Assembly: GCF_009711125.1 (NCBI RefSeq)
Contig: NZ_WMIB01000024.1
Coordinates: 1-57,477, forward strand
Reading direction: 5' to 3'
DNA: 57,477 nt
Source of the DNA: Metabacillus mangrovi
GTDB taxonomy: Bacteria > Bacillota > Bacilli > Bacillales > Bacillaceae
The translations under genes were made by a program, and so were the position numbers. Below, piece by piece: positions 18,111 to 27,731 of the stretch. The notes beneath the pieces are model-generated. The model did no database searches and had not been told where the DNA came from. It saw only the letters and a list, made by a program, of their open reading frames with translations. Numbering within the stretch: the stretch's first letter is position 1; every line of letters starts with the position of its first letter.

Positions 18111-19478
18111 TTACTCAGACAGAGCTGAAACAACTTCCTCGAGTCTCATGCCTCTGGATGCTTTTACAAGGAAAAGATCTCCTTGTTGCGCAAATTCTTT
18201 TACGGCCTGAATAAGTTTTTCTTTATCCAAAAAACTTTTTATTTGATCTTCCTGAAGGTTCTTTTTGGCACCCTCAGCAATAAAGGCTCCGAGCTTGCCA
18301 TAAGTAAACACATAGCTCGAGCGTGCTGTGATCGCTTCCCCTGTCTCTTCATGAAATGCCTCTTCCCGGTCACCGAGCTCAAGCATATCCCCAAGGATCA
18401 GAATTCGGCGGGAATAGCCTTCCAGGTCCTCCGCAAGCCTGATGGCTGCTTTCATGGACGTGGGGCTTGCATTGTAGGCATCATTAATGACCGCCCAGCC
18501 CCTCTCGGTTTTGGCCAGCTCAAGCCGCATAGCCGTCATAGCCAGATTCTCAAGTCCCTTACTAATCATTTCATCATTCAGGCCAAAGCTTCTTGCGACA
18601 GCAATCGCCGCAAGGGCATTCCAGACATTATGCTTTCCGAGAACAGGAACGCTGAACCTGCTGCCCTCAGGCTGGACAGTAAATTCGACCCCGGATTCTG
18701 ATTGATGAAAATCGGCCGGATAAAGATCATTCCGGTCTGTTTCCCCAAACGTCACGGTTCTTCGATTAACAGCAGGCACTCTCTCTCTTAACAGCGGCTC
18801 GTCACCGAAGTAATACAAGGTGCCTTCTTCTTTCAAACCAATGGCAATTTCAAGCTTCGCCTCAGCAATTCCTTCCCTTGAACCGAGATCCATCATATGG
18901 GATTCACCAATGTTCGTAATCACCGCTGCATCCGGACGGGCGAGCTTTGATAGAAGCTCAATTTCTCCTTTTGAGCTCATCCCCATTTCAAGAACCACTG
19001 CCTCCGTGTCCTCAGGCATTGCCAGAAGCGTAAGCGGGAGTCCGATATGGTTGTTAAAATTACCCTGTGTTTTATGTACCTTAAAAGATGCTGACAGGGC
19101 GGAAGCCAAAAGATCTTTCGTTGTCGTTTTGCCATTGCTTCCTGTAACTCCGGCAACTTTAACGTTCAGCTGCTCTTTGTATGTTTTTGCAAGCATCTGA
19201 AGCGCCGCGAGTGTGTCATCTACATAGATAACGGGTACATCTTGAGGCGGGTTGTGCTCATTTTTCGCCCACAGGATTGCAGCAGCCCCTTCAGCTAATG
19301 CTTTATCCGCAAAACGATGGCCGTTAAAATTGTCTCCGGTAATCGGGACGAATAAAGAACCTTTCCGGATGCTTCTGGAATCAGTGGAGATGCCATCGAT
19401 CTCAATTGTTTCAAATGACTGGGCCAGGCCTTCCCCCCCTGACATATCCTGAATTTCCGCTAATGTACGCTTAATCAT
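18111..19478 (-). CDS. murF: UDP-MurNAc-tripeptide--D-Ala-D-Ala ligase
   Basis: A 455-residue Mur ligase adding D-Ala-D-Ala to the UDP-MurNAc-tripeptide. The P-loop GVTGSNGKTTT is at 110-120; the N-terminal substrate domain (STDSR at 31-35) and C-terminal domain (NDAYNASPTSM) are intact. Follows ddl, the enzyme that makes its dipeptide substrate, with an 87-bp gap. Confidence 0.96.
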   Translation of the reverse strand: MIKRTLAEIQDMSGGEGLAQSFETIEIDGISTDSRSIRKGSLFVPITGDNFNGHRFADKALAEGAAAILWAKNEHNPPQDVPVIYVDDTLAALQMLAKTYKEQLNVKVAGVTGSNGKTTTKDLLASALSASFKVHKTQGNFNNHIGLPLTLLAMPEDTEAVVLEMGMSSKGEIELLSKLARPDAAVITNIGESHMMDLGSREGIAEAKLEIAIGLKEEGTLYYFGDEPLLRERVPAVNRRTVTFGETDRNDLYPADFHQSESGVEFTVQPEGSRFSVPVLGKHNVWNALAAIAVARSFGLNDEMISKGLENLAMTAMRLELAKTERGWAVINDAYNASPTSMKAAIRLAEDLEGYSRRILILGDMLELGDREEAFHEETGEAITARSSYVFTYGKLGAFIAEGAKKNLQEDQIKSFLDKEKLIQAVKEFAQQGDLFLVKASRGMRLEEVVSALSE

Positions 19479-19565
19479 GTTCAGCTGTTCCCTCCTTTTA
19501 AATCGGCACAGGCCGGCATTCCGGACTCTGCTGCTGCAGAGGCGGAATCAGCCGACCCTTATCCA

Positions 19566-20660
19566 TTAAAACGTATGTTTAATTTGCTGTTTTTCTTCAT
19601 GCCGTTCAATTCCAAGCTGGACTAGTGCTTCAATCAGCTCAGGGTATTCAAGTCCTGTATGTTTCCATAGAAGCGGGAACATGCTGAACGGAGTAAAGCC
19701 GGGCATGGTGTTTACTTCATTGATCAGCGCTCTGCCATCTTCCGTAAGGAAAAAGTCCGCTCGAACGAGTCCTGCACCGTCAATGGCTTTAAATGCTGTG
19801 ATAGCCATCATTTCGATGAGTGCATATTCTTCTTCTGTGACCGAAGCCGGAATCATCATTTCCGTATCCCCGTCCACATATTTTGCCTTGTAATCATAGA
19901 ACTCTTTTTTAGGAGCAATCTCGCCGGCTACTGAGCATTTAGGGTTATCGTTTCCAATAACGCCAATTTCAATTTCACGTCCGATAATCGCTTCTTCCAC
20001 AATGATTTTACGGTCATAAGAGAAAGCTTCTTCGAAAGCCGCTTCAAGCTCTTCCCGGTTTTTGCACTTACTGATCCCAACGCTTGAACCAAGGTTCGCC
20101 GGCTTAACGAAACACGGGTATCCGATGCCGCTCTCCACTTTTGCAAAAGCCGCTTCCGGATCTTTTTTCCATTCACTGCGGATAAGCCATACGTATCCTG
20201 CCTGGGCAAGGCCAGCCTGGGCAAACAGGTTTTTCATTGTTACTTTATCCATTCCTGCCGCTGAGGAGAGGACTCCGTTGCCCACATAAGGAATATTCAT
20301 CATCTCGAGCATTCCCTGAATCGTTCCGTCTTCTCCATTCGGTCCATGAAGAAGCGGGAAAATCACATCAAATGGCTGCTCTTCGGCAGAACCTGGTGTA
20401 TTGGATGGAAACAGCTCCTTATTCAAGGACATCGGCAAAACAGCTTCACTTTCTGCTGCACCGAGCCGGAGCGCTGCCACTGTCGTAGCAGGCTCATCAA
20501 GCCGCGCTCCCCTGACCCATTCCCCTTTTTCCGTAATGTAAATGGGATGGATTTCAAATTTCTCCATATCAAGTGCCCGGATAACTGCCATAGCAGTCTG
20601 CAGGGAAACTTGGTGTTCTGCTGATTTACCGCCGTATACAAGTCCTAACTTAATTTTCAC
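19566..20660 (-). CDS. ddl: D-alanine--D-alanine ligase
   Basis: A 364-residue ATP-grasp ligase. GTG 20660 is chosen with GAGGGGG nine bases before; a TTG at 20678 overlaps that ribosome binding site. N-terminal [12 protein letters not shown], the ATP-grasp core ([14 protein letters not shown]) and the metal motif [11 protein letters not shown] are all present. The omega-loop YDYKAKY suggests a dipeptide-forming (not D-Ala-D-Lac) enzyme. Pairs with murF downstream and with alr at 10 kb. Confidence 0.96.
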   Translation of the reverse strand: MKIKLGLVYGGKSAEHQVSLQTAMAVIRALDMEKFEIHPIYITEKGEWVRGARLDEPATTVAALRLGAAESEAVLPMSLNKELFPSNTPGSAEEQPFDVIFPLLHGPNGEDGTIQGMLEMMNIPYVGNGVLSSAAGMDKVTMKNLFAQAGLAQAGYVWLIRSEWKKDPEAAFAKVESGIGYPCFVKPANLGSSVGISKCKNREELEAAFEEAFSYDRKIIVEEAIIGREIEIGVIGNDNPKCSVAGEIAPKKEFYDYKAKYVDGDTEMMIPASVTEEEYALIEMMAITAFKAIDGAGLVRADFFLTEDGRALINEVNTMPGFTPFSMFPLLWKHTGLEYPELIEALVQLGIERHEEKQQIKHTF

Positions 20661-20845
20661 GATATATATCCCCCTCAAAGATCAGGTGCGTCTTTTTTAT
20701 TCACTCTAACCATTTTATCATTTCCCGGTGATTTTGTTGTAGAGTTTTCTTCTATACCCTTCGCCAGCCTTCCATATTTTCTGCAAGAAGAAATAGTCGT
20801 TAATTCGCGAAATTTGTATTACACTATGATGGGAGGGATGACAAA

Positions 20846-21166
20846 ATGGAAAGAATTACAACAACCGAACAGTTTGATCAGCTTATTTCAGGCAATCAGG
20901 AAGTGCTTATTAAATTTTTCGCAGACTGGTGCCCTGACTGTACGAGAATGAATTTCTTCATAGATGAGATCCTTGAAGAATACAGTGCCTATCAATGGTT
21001 TGAGATCAATAAAGATGAATTACCCGAAATCGCCGAGAACTATCAGGTAATGGGCATCCCAAGCATTCTTATTTTTAAGAATGGGGAAAAGAAGGGTCAT
21101 CTGCACAGCGCAAATGCGAAAACACCTGACCAGGTCAGGGAATTTTTGTCGGAAAACCTATCATGA
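20846..21166 (+). CDS. Thioredoxin-like protein (YdbP-like)
   Basis: A 106-residue thioredoxin-fold protein with an atypical active site WCPDC (residues 28-32) and the cis-proline loop MGIPSILIF. Same length and place (divergent from ddl) as B. subtilis YdbP. The acidic CPDC motif suggests a specialised redox partner. No signal peptide, so cytosolic. GGAGGG upstream of the ATG. Confidence 0.9.
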   Translation: MERITTTEQFDQLISGNQEVLIKFFADWCPDCTRMNFFIDEILEEYSAYQWFEINKDELPEIAENYQVMGIPSILIFKNGEKKGHLHSANAKTPDQVREFLSENLS

Positions 21167-21169
21167 CAT

Positions 21170-21205
21170 ACAGCCCGGGACCGTCAGCTCCCGGGCTGTT
21201 TTTTT
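21170..21205 (+). terminator. Terminator after ydbP-like gene
   Basis: Perfect 11-bp GC-rich stem ACAGCCCGGGA / TCCCGGGCTGT with a T7 run, starting just after the stop codon. The following 21206-21395 holds no gene I can support. Confidence 0.92.
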
Positions 21206-21395
21206 GGCTGAAGCAGGCTATTGCTTCTGAACGATGGGTAAAAATAAGCCATCTAGCTATGAAGGAACTGGCCGAAACACATGAACAGGTACGTGACGAT
21301 TACGATGCCGGCACAATTCAGTCTGCACATTTCGTTAAAATGGATGATTATTTTCCAGGAAATAATTCATTGTGCTGTATTTCGACCTCTCAATC

Positions 21396-21424
21396 TTGAC
21401 AAAAAGACCGTTCAGACATATGAT
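21396..21424 (+). promoter_or_regulatory. Sigma-A promoter of the S-box operon
   Basis: TTGACA, 17-bp spacer, TATGAT: nearly perfect sigma-A promoter, 20 bp before the SAM riboswitch. Confidence 0.85.
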
Positions 21425-21443
21425 CGATTTAACTAAAAATTCA

Positions 21444-21609
21444 CTCTTATCCAGAGAGGCGGAGGGACATGGCCCTGCGAAGCCTCGGCAACGGAACACA
21501 TTTTGTGAAACCGTGCCAATTCCTGCAGACTGTATGTCTGAAAGATGAGAGAAGAGACGTCTTAATCATGGACTGTTCACCCCTCTTCTGCTCTGGAAGA
21601 GGGGTTTTT
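21444..21609 (+). ncRNA. SAM-I (S-box) riboswitch with terminator
   Basis: The aptamer (21444-21551) carries the S-box landmarks: P1 strands CTCTTATC and GATGAGAG, the AGAGAGGCGGAGGGAC block, the GAAGCC..CGGCAAC segment and GTGCCAATTCCTGCA. The expression platform ends with a 9-bp terminator stem CCCCTCTTC / GAAGAGGGG and a T5 run (21580-21609). High S-adenosylmethionine should stop transcription of the three downstream genes. Confidence 0.95.
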
Positions 21610-21633
21610 ATTTAGAAAAGGAGCTGATGCAGA

Positions 21634-22869
21634 TTGGCAGAATTTTTCACAGAAGGACCCGATCTATGGGGGCAGCTGCAGACCCTTCCAGAGGGCCGGA
21701 ACCCTGCTGTCGTATTTAATGCACACATTACAGGCCTGGCGGTCACAAGGGCTTTAGGGAAACAGGGTGTTCCTGTTCTGGCACTGGACCGCGACGGCAG
21801 GGCCGTCGGCCTTCAGTCTAAATATGTGCATACGGCGGCCCACTGCCCGAATCCTTTCACGGAGGAAGAAGCTTTTATTTCCCTGCTCAAAGAAATCGGA
21901 GCCAGGCTTCCAAAAAAGGGCGTATTATTTCCGTGCAATGATGAATGGGTGCTGCTCGTCTCCCGTTACAGGGAGGAACTTGAAGAGTACTATCTCTTTC
22001 CATTTGCTGGCCTGGAGGCAGCAGAATCGCTGCTGAACAAGAAAAAACTGTATAAAAAGGCAGCCGCGCTCTCTATACCGATACCCGCGACCTGGTATCC
22101 GGATGAATGGAACGGAACAGTACCGGATGACATTCCTTACCCATGCATTGTAAAGCCGATTGAACAGCGCAGTTTCTATGAATCTTTTCATGTAAAGGCC
22201 TTTACCGCTCAAAACAAACCTGAGCTTCACTCTATTTTGGAGAGGACATCCGGCCACGGAACGGTTATTCAGGAAATCATCAGCGAATCCCTGTCGGACT
22301 TTTATTCTCTTTGCACCTATACCAATTCAGACGGGGAGCCTGCCGGCTTGTTTACAGGCAGAAAATTAGAGCAATACCCCCTTAATTTCGGTACCGGGTG
22401 TCTGGTCGAGTCAGCAGATGGCGGCAGTTTCGAGGCCGATGGTGCCCGTATCATAAAAGAACAGCGCTATTATGGAATCTCAGAAACGGAATTTGTATAT
22501 GACAAACGGGATGACACATATAAATTACTGGATGTGAATACAAGAGTATGGAAATGGATCGGTCTGCCCGTCCACGCAGGAGTCAACCTCCCGCTCATCG
22601 CTTACAATGAAGCCATCGGGAAGGCCGATGAGCCCGTGCGTCCTGACGGAAAATACGTCAAATGGGTGTACTTCGAAGATTACCTGAACGTCAAACAGGA
22701 ACGGCCGGGTTCCTTTCATGGCCACTTAACAGACGGGGAGATTGCCTCCGTGCTGTCTGGAGAACCCTCCCCTTCCATCATAGAGGCCGTTGCGTCAGCT
22801 GATGACCCTGCTCCTTCTGTCCAGCAGGTGAAAAATAAATACAATCAAGGATATGTTTGTCCTTGCTAG
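21634..22869 (+). CDS. ATP-grasp domain carboxylate-amine ligase-like protein
   Basis: A 411-residue ATP-grasp protein, TTG start with AAGGAG ten bases upstream. An N-terminal Rossmann-like part (VVFNAHITGLAVTRAL) precedes the ATP-grasp core: YPCIVKPI near residue 170 and the metal-binding LLDVNTRVWKW near 297-307. This subgroup joins a carboxylate to an amine, but the substrate cannot be told. Being first in a SAM-riboswitch operon with a flavin monooxygenase and MsrA, it probably works on a sulfur-containing amino acid or on an organosulfur carboxylate. That is inference. Confidence 0.75.
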   Translation: MAEFFTEGPDLWGQLQTLPEGRNPAVVFNAHITGLAVTRALGKQGVPVLALDRDGRAVGLQSKYVHTAAHCPNPFTEEEAFISLLKEIGARLPKKGVLFPCNDEWVLLVSRYREELEEYYLFPFAGLEAAESLLNKKKLYKKAAALSIPIPATWYPDEWNGTVPDDIPYPCIVKPIEQRSFYESFHVKAFTAQNKPELHSILERTSGHGTVIQEIISESLSDFYSLCTYTNSDGEPAGLFTGRKLEQYPLNFGTGCLVESADGGSFEADGARIIKEQRYYGISETEFVYDKRDDTYKLLDVNTRVWKWIGLPVHAGVNLPLIAYNEAIGKADEPVRPDGKYVKWVYFEDYLNVKQERPGSFHGHLTDGEIASVLSGEPSPSIIEAVASADDPAPSVQQVKNKYNQGYVCPC

Positions 22870-22884
22870 AAGGGTGAGAATGTG

Positions 22885-23934
22885 ATGAAATATGGGTTCT
22901 GGCTCCCGATTTTTGGAGGGTGGCTTCGAAATACAGAAGATGAGAACATGCCCCCCACTTTTGATTACGCTAAAAAGGTGACCCAATCTGCTGAGGAGTG
23001 GGGCTACAGCACCACCTTGATCGCAGAGCTGTATTTAAATGACATAAAAGGGCCTGAACACGATTCTCTTGAAGCATGGACGACAGCCGCTGCTCTTGCA
23101 GCGGTTACGGAAAAAATCGAGATCATGACAGCCATCCGGCCCGGCTTCCACAATCCGGCCGTAGCAGCCAAGATGGCAGCGAATATTGATCAGCTCAGCG
23201 GCGGCCGGTTTACTTTGAATGTTGTGAGTGCATGGTGGGAAGAAGAAGCGCGGCAATATGGCGGCATCTTCACCGAGCATGATGAACGCTACAGCCGAAC
23301 GGAAGAATTCATCCGGGTGCTGAAAGGCCTTTGGACAGAGGATTCATTCTCTCACCCAGGAAAACATTACCAGATACCGAATGCCAGGCTGTTCCCAAAA
23401 CCGGTTCAAAAGCCGAATCCGGTCCTGTATGCAGGCGGGGAAAGCCAGCGCGGCAAAGAGACCATTGCTGCCAGCTGCGATGCCTACGTTATGCATGGCG
23501 GCACGGCAGAAGAAATCACGCTTAAAATAAACGAAATGGTTCAGCTCAGGCAAAAGGCAAACCGCCCGCCCTTCTCCTCATTCGGAATGGCCGCCTATGT
23601 CATCTGCAGGGATTCAGAGGAAGAGGCTCTGGAAGAGCTTGCCCGCATAACTGATGTAAAAGAATCCTCTGCATACTCAGGCTTTGATGATTTCACAAGT
23701 AAATCCAAGCTTGAACAGCAGATCCAGCTCCAGGATTATTCGGTCTCCAATAGAGGGCTCCGCCCGAATTTAATAGGTACCCCTGAACAGATCGCAGACC
23801 GGATTATCGAGTTTGAAAAAGCAGGCCTTGACCTGCTCCTTCTCCAATTCTCCCCGCAGCTTGAGGAGATGGAGCGTTTCGCTAAACAAGTCATGCCCCT
23901 AGTCGAAGAAAAGAAGGCGGCAATCGGGCGATAA
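22885..23934 (+). CDS. Luciferase-like flavin monooxygenase (organosulfur type)
   Basis: A 349-residue LLM-class TIM-barrel protein. [20 protein letters not shown] and [10 protein letters not shown] are typical of the FMNH2-dependent alkanesulfonate (SsuD) and dimethylsulfone (SfnG) monooxygenases, which release sulfite or sulfinate from organosulfur compounds. ATG 22885 has AAGGGTGAG upstream; a GTG one codon earlier is also possible. Second gene of the S-box operon, 15 bp after the ATP-grasp gene. No flavin reductase gene is seen nearby. Confidence 0.82.
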   Translation: MKYGFWLPIFGGWLRNTEDENMPPTFDYAKKVTQSAEEWGYSTTLIAELYLNDIKGPEHDSLEAWTTAAALAAVTEKIEIMTAIRPGFHNPAVAAKMAANIDQLSGGRFTLNVVSAWWEEEARQYGGIFTEHDERYSRTEEFIRVLKGLWTEDSFSHPGKHYQIPNARLFPKPVQKPNPVLYAGGESQRGKETIAASCDAYVMHGGTAEEITLKINEMVQLRQKANRPPFSSFGMAAYVICRDSEEEALEELARITDVKESSAYSGFDDFTSKSKLEQQIQLQDYSVSNRGLRPNLIGTPEQIADRIIEFEKAGLDLLLLQFSPQLEEMERFAKQVMPLVEEKKAAIGR

Positions 23935-23950
23935 ACAGGAGGAATACGCA

Positions 23951-24487
23951 ATGACGATTCAAACCGCAACCTTTGCCGGCGGGTGCTTCTGGTGTATGGT
24001 TAAACCGTTTGATGAGCTTCCGGGCATCCACGGCATCCTATCCGGCTATACAGGCGGGACCATCCAGAACCCAACGTACGAGCAGGTGAAATCCGGAACA
24101 ACCGGCCATAAAGAAGCTGTACAAATCCAATATGATCCAAGTCTCTTCCCTTACGAAAAGCTGCTGGAGCTGTACTGGCAGCAAATTGACCCGACAGATG
24201 ACGGGGGCCAGTTTATCGACCGCGGCGAATCGTACCGTGCCATCATCTTTTATCATTCGGAAGAACAGCGAAAAGCTGCAGAAGCTTCCAAAAAAAAGCT
24301 TGAACAAAGCGGCCGGTTTAAAAAAACGATCGTCACACCGATACAGGAGGCGGCACCCTTTTATCCCGCTGAAGAGTACCACCAGAATTTCCATAAAAAG
24401 AACCCCGAAAAATACAAACAGGAACGCACAGAATCCGGCAGAGATTCTTTTGCATCCGAAAATTGGCAAGGCACGAACTCCCGATGA
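23951..24487 (+). CDS. msrA: Peptide-methionine (S)-S-oxide reductase
   Basis: A 178-residue MsrA. The active site GCFWC spans residues 11-15 with the catalytic Cys12; a second cysteine in the motif (C15) is present, but the usual C-terminal resolving cysteines are absent. Repairs methionine-S-sulfoxide in proteins or as the free amino acid. GGAGGAA precedes the ATG. Third gene under the SAM riboswitch, which is not the common setting for msrA. Confidence 0.92.
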   Translation: MTIQTATFAGGCFWCMVKPFDELPGIHGILSGYTGGTIQNPTYEQVKSGTTGHKEAVQIQYDPSLFPYEKLLELYWQQIDPTDDGGQFIDRGESYRAIIFYHSEEQRKAAEASKKKLEQSGRFKKTIVTPIQEAAPFYPAEEYHQNFHKKNPEKYKQERTESGRDSFASENWQGTNSR

Positions 24488-24508
24488 AGATCGGGGGTTC
24501 TTTTTTTG
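24475..24508 (+). terminator. Terminator of the S-box operon
   Basis: Stem GAACTCCCGAT / ATCGGGGGTTC with a T7 run; its first half includes the msrA stop region. Confidence 0.85.
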
Positions 24509-24696
24509 TTGGCTTTGTTAAAGCATAGTGTTGATTTTTCACACCTGTTGATTGGAGCGAAAGGCGTGAGACTCCGAGCTGAGAGCAGCGGGACAGGTGA
24601 GACCCCGCAGTCGCGCAGCGGCGAGGAGGCTCACCGCCCGCCCCTGGATGAGCGAACGCCTGCAGCGGAAATCAACAACCAAGTTTAACAGAGCTT
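24508..24696. repeat. MITE-like palindromic repeat element
   Basis: A roughly 190-bp element with imperfect terminal inverted repeats GCTTTGTTAAA / TTTAACAGAGC and inner inverted arms GTTGATT / AATCAAC. The GC-rich centre (GGGACAGGTGAGACCCCGCA, GAGGAGGCTCACCGCCC) can fold extensively. I recall very similar elements as common dispersed repeats in Bacillus genomes. No coding capacity. Confidence 0.75.
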
Positions 24697-24779
24697 TTTT
24701 GTTAAAGAATGACGCCTATTCATAGAATCGTGCAATCATGGAAAAATTACCTGTAGTACATATTGAAGGAGGCCATTTA

Positions 24780-26315
24780 TTGACAACGAATCCTATGCCG
24801 TCAAATCCTGAACCATTCTGGCGGGAGACAGTCTCGCTCCCAACATTTCCGAAGCTGCAGCAAGATCTCGAAACGGATGCAGTCGTCGTTGGTGGAGGCA
24901 TTACCGGCATTACAGCTGCCTACCTGCTGGCTAAAGAAGGAGTGAAAGTGGTCCTTCTTGAAGCAGACGTCCTGCTGAACGGAACGACCGGACATACCAC
25001 AGCAAAAGTAACGGCACAGCACGACCTGATTTACGATGAGCTCCTGCAGCACATCGGTGAAGAAAAAACGAAAAAATATTACGAAGCGAACGATCAGGCT
25101 CTTTCTTTCATCAGGGAATATGCAGGCGGCATTTCCTGCGATTACTCGAATCAGGATGCCTGGATCTATACGAACGAAAACAAGAACATCACGAAACTCG
25201 AAAGCGAATACAAGGCCTATGTAAAGCTCGGCATAGAGTGTGCGATGGAAGATTCCATCCCCTTCGATGTTCCGGTAAAAAGGGCCATCATTATGAAAAA
25301 TCAGGGACAGTTCCACCCGCTGGCCTATTTAGCCGATATGACCGAAAAGCTGAAGGAAATGGGCGTGGCCATTTATGAACACACGGTTGCCGTGGACGCG
25401 GAAGTGCTTGGTGACGGCGCCAAAGTTAGAACAAGAGACGGTTTTTCTGTAAAGGCAAAGCATGTTCTCTCATGCTCCCATTACCCTTTTTATGACGGCA
25501 ACGGATTTTATTTTACAAGAATGTACGCTGAGCGCTCCTACGTTCTTGGCATCAAAACCGACAACCCTTATCCGGGTGGCATGTATTTTAGTGCGGATAC
25601 CCCCTCCCGCTCGATCCGGAGCACACCAATGGATGGCGGTGACCTGATCCTGCTTGGAGGCGAGAGCCATAAAACCGGCCAGGGATTTGATACGAAAAAG
25701 CATTATGAAGAACTCGAACTGTTTGGAAAAGTTCATCTAGGGTTAAAAGAAACGGTATACAAATGGTCCGCACAGGATTTGATCACCCTCGATAAAATCC
25801 CATACATCGGCCCGGTCACGAAGAATAAGCCTGCCATTCTCGCAGCGACCGGCTATAGAAAATGGGGAATGACGAACGGGACTGCAGCAGCGATGATGCT
25901 CCGGGACCTCGTATTGGAAAGGGAAAATCCGCATCAGGAAGTATTTTGCCCTTCCCGTTTCATCGCTGATCCAAGCATCAAGACGTTCCTCGTTCAAAAT
26001 GCCGATGTAGCCGGCCATTTAATAAGCGGGAAGCTCGATTTTGGATCCCGGAAAAAAATCAGCGAGCTTCGGGAGGATGAAGGCGCGCTTGTCACTCACC
26101 AAGGTCAGAAGGCTGCAGCCTACAAGGATACACAGGGGTGCGTCCACCTTGTTGATTCAACCTGCACACACTTAGGCTGTGAGGTAGAGTGGAACAGCGG
26201 AGAACGGTCTTGGGACTGCCCTTGCCATGGCTCCCGCTTCACAATTGACGGTGAGGTCATGGAAGGTCCGGCAGACAAGCCGCTCGAAAAACTAAATCCG
26301 GACGAAGCACAATAG
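24780..26315 (+). CDS. FAD-dependent oxidoreductase with C-terminal Rieske domain (YhfW-like)
   Basis: A 511-residue fusion. An N-terminal DAO-type FAD fold ([20 protein letters not shown], about 35-55) is followed by a C-terminal Rieske [2Fe-2S] domain with both ligand pairs, CTHLGC and CPCHG. TTG 24780 lies seven bases after AAGGAGG; an ATG at 24738 has no ribosome binding site. Architecture and length match B. subtilis YhfW (about 509 aa). Role probably electron transfer to an unknown partner; substrate unknown. It stands alone, upstream of ohrR. Confidence 0.88.
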   Translation: MTTNPMPSNPEPFWRETVSLPTFPKLQQDLETDAVVVGGGITGITAAYLLAKEGVKVVLLEADVLLNGTTGHTTAKVTAQHDLIYDELLQHIGEEKTKKYYEANDQALSFIREYAGGISCDYSNQDAWIYTNENKNITKLESEYKAYVKLGIECAMEDSIPFDVPVKRAIIMKNQGQFHPLAYLADMTEKLKEMGVAIYEHTVAVDAEVLGDGAKVRTRDGFSVKAKHVLSCSHYPFYDGNGFYFTRMYAERSYVLGIKTDNPYPGGMYFSADTPSRSIRSTPMDGGDLILLGGESHKTGQGFDTKKHYEELELFGKVHLGLKETVYKWSAQDLITLDKIPYIGPVTKNKPAILAATGYRKWGMTNGTAAAMMLRDLVLERENPHQEVFCPSRFIADPSIKTFLVQNADVAGHLISGKLDFGSRKKISELREDEGALVTHQGQKAAAYKDTQGCVHLVDSTCTHLGCEVEWNSGERSWDCPCHGSRFTIDGEVMEGPADKPLEKLNPDEAQ

Positions 26316-26361
26316 TTGATTTCTTTTTTTAAGTTGTATAAGATTAGATTGTGCACAACTT
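26316..26361 (+). promoter_or_regulatory. ohrR-ohr promoter with OhrR operator-like palindrome
   Basis: Putative -35 TTGATT (26316-26321) and -10 TAAGAT (26339-26344), 17-bp spacer. Overlapping it, AAGTTGT (26331) and ACAACTT (26355) form a 7-bp inverted repeat, with the palindrome TTGTGCACAA inside. A MarR-family operator is expected here; which arms OhrR binds is inference. Confidence 0.55.
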
Positions 26362-26385
26362 ATATAAAAAAGGAAGACCATGATC

Positions 26386-26835
26386 ATGGAAAATGAATCA
26401 AAACTAAAGCTTGAAAATCAGCTCTGCTTCGCCCTCTATGCGAGCTCAAAAGAACTATCGGCGATGTACAGACCCATGCTTGACCCATTGAACCTTACCT
26501 TTCCGCAATACTTGGTCATGCTTGTTCTCTGGGAAACAAATGGACAAACTGTAAAAGAAATCGGCGAAAAGCTGATGCTCGATTCCGGTACTCTTACCCC
26601 CATGCTGAAGCGTCTGGAAACGTCCGGCCTCCTGCAGCGGGTCCGCTCAAAAGAGGACGAGCGCAAAATGATGATTACCCTGACAGCAACCGGGGAAAAA
26701 CTTAGAACAGAAGCATCCTGCATACCGGATAAGGTGGCCCCGAAGCTCGGGCTATCCATAGAAGAGTATAAACTGCTTCTCAAAACGCTTAAAAACCTGA
26801 CTATTCATCTAAAACAAGGAGGAAACGAATCATGA
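26386..26835 (+). CDS. ohrR: OhrR, organic peroxide-sensing MarR repressor
   Basis: A 149-residue MarR-family repressor starting at ATG 26386, nine bases after AGGAAG. LENQLCFALYASS puts the peroxide-sensing cysteine at residue 14; LTFPQYLVMLVLWE and SGTLTPMLKRLE (winged helix) are classical OhrR. Oxidation of this cysteine by organic hydroperoxide releases the repressor. It overlaps ohr by 4 bp, so repressor and effector form one autoregulated operon (in B. subtilis they are separately transcribed). Confidence 0.93.
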   Translation: MENESKLKLENQLCFALYASSKELSAMYRPMLDPLNLTFPQYLVMLVLWETNGQTVKEIGEKLMLDSGTLTPMLKRLETSGLLQRVRSKEDERKMMITLTATGEKLRTEASCIPDKVAPKLGLSIEEYKLLLKTLKNLTIHLKQGGNES

Positions 26836-27257
26836 ATGCACTTTACACAGCAACTGCAACAGCAACAGGAGGACGCGAAGGTCGCATCAAATCTTCAGAC
26901 GGACAGCTGGACTTCCCAGTTTCCATGCCAAAAGGCCTCGGCGGCCAAGGCGGAGACGGCACAAATCCCGAGCAGCTTTTTGCAGCAGGCTACTCTGCAT
27001 GCTTTGACAGCGCACTGAACCTTGTCATCCGCCAAAAAAGAATCAAAACAGAAGGCACAGAAGTCACAGCCCACGTTTCCATCGGCAAAGATGAAGCAGA
27101 CGGCGGCTTCAAACTTGAAGTCCAGCTCGAAGCAAAAGTAAAAGGCGTTGACGATGCAACTGCACAGGAACTGATCGAAGCCGCTCACCAGGTTTGCCCA
27201 TATTCCAAAGCAACACGCGGGAATATTGATGTGGATCTTAAAGGGAAAGCTGAATAA
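26832..27257 (+). CDS. ohr: Ohr organic hydroperoxide resistance peroxidase
   Basis: A 141-residue Ohr/OsmC-fold thiol peroxidase. Both catalytic cysteines are present: C57 in GYSACFDSAL and C122 in HQVCPYSKATR. It reduces organic hydroperoxides with dihydrolipoyl thiols. Controlled by OhrR from the same transcript. It could be the OhrA-type (peroxide-induced) since it is linked to ohrR. Confidence 0.95.
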   Translation: MNALYTATATATGGREGRIKSSDGQLDFPVSMPKGLGGQGGDGTNPEQLFAAGYSACFDSALNLVIRQKRIKTEGTEVTAHVSIGKDEADGGFKLEVQLEAKVKGVDDATAQELIEAAHQVCPYSKATRGNIDVDLKGKAE

Positions 27258-27268
27258 TAGATATGGGA

Positions 27269-27297
27269 AAGCCGGACCTTGGGGGTCCGGCTTTTTT
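27269..27297 (+). terminator. Terminator of ohrR-ohr
   Basis: Perfect 10-bp stem AAGCCGGACC / GGTCCGGCTT followed by a T6 run. Confidence 0.92.
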
Positions 27298-27465
27298 GTT
27301 TTAGCAGTGGAACGATGATCGGCCGAGGTCAGTATCAAAAATTATCTAAACAATAGAATGTCCCATTTTAACCAGCTGCTGTTTAGACTTTAATGTAAAT
27401 TAACTGTTAAAAACTATAAAATTTGTTTTAATTTACAAAAAAAACCTTTATAATACTCAAAGAAA

Positions 27466-27659
27466 AGTAAATGTAGCGAATTGGAAAGATCACACCAGAG
27501 TTTCTAATTTTTCTTACAATGTCGATTAACGGGAAGCTCACTTCTTACACTATTGACGATAGCGCAGTGGGTAAAACAATTAAACTAGGCGGCCAAACTT
27601 CAAATTGGAGTACTTTCTCAGTTGATGTTGTGGGAAGATGGACTGCAGATACAAAGTAA
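27466..27659 (+). pseudogene. Degenerate small ORF before the ABC island
   Basis: Protein-like sequence in two frames joined by an apparent frameshift near 27527: frame A reads NWKDHTRVSNFSYNV, then frame B continues with GKLTSYTIDDSAVGK to VDVVGRWTADTK and a stop at 27657-27659. ATG 27519 opens frame B (46 codons) but has no ribosome binding site. Promoter-like TATAAT lies upstream and a terminator follows. I do not recognise the family; it may be the remnant of a small exported peptide served by the downstream ABC genes. It could also be chance. Confidence 0.4.
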
Positions 27660-27674
27660 CTTGGTCTTAAATGT

Positions 27675-27712
27675 AAAAAAGAAACCGTTTAAGAACTAAA
27701 CGGTTTCTTTTT
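27675..27712 (+). terminator. Terminator/attenuator before the ABC genes
   Basis: Perfect 13-bp stem AAAGAAACCGTTT / AAACGGTTTCTTT with a T run, ending 20 bp before the first ABC gene. Partial read-through would link the small ORF and transporter. Confidence 0.85.
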
Positions 27713-27731
27713 AAAGAAGGTGGAGACTTCT

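Noticed and set aside
21163-21399. 78-codon open frame after ydbP-like gene
   Set aside because: It starts in the ydbP stop region, runs across a strong terminator and ends at the S-box promoter. An internal ATG (21259) gives 46 codons with no ribosome binding site.
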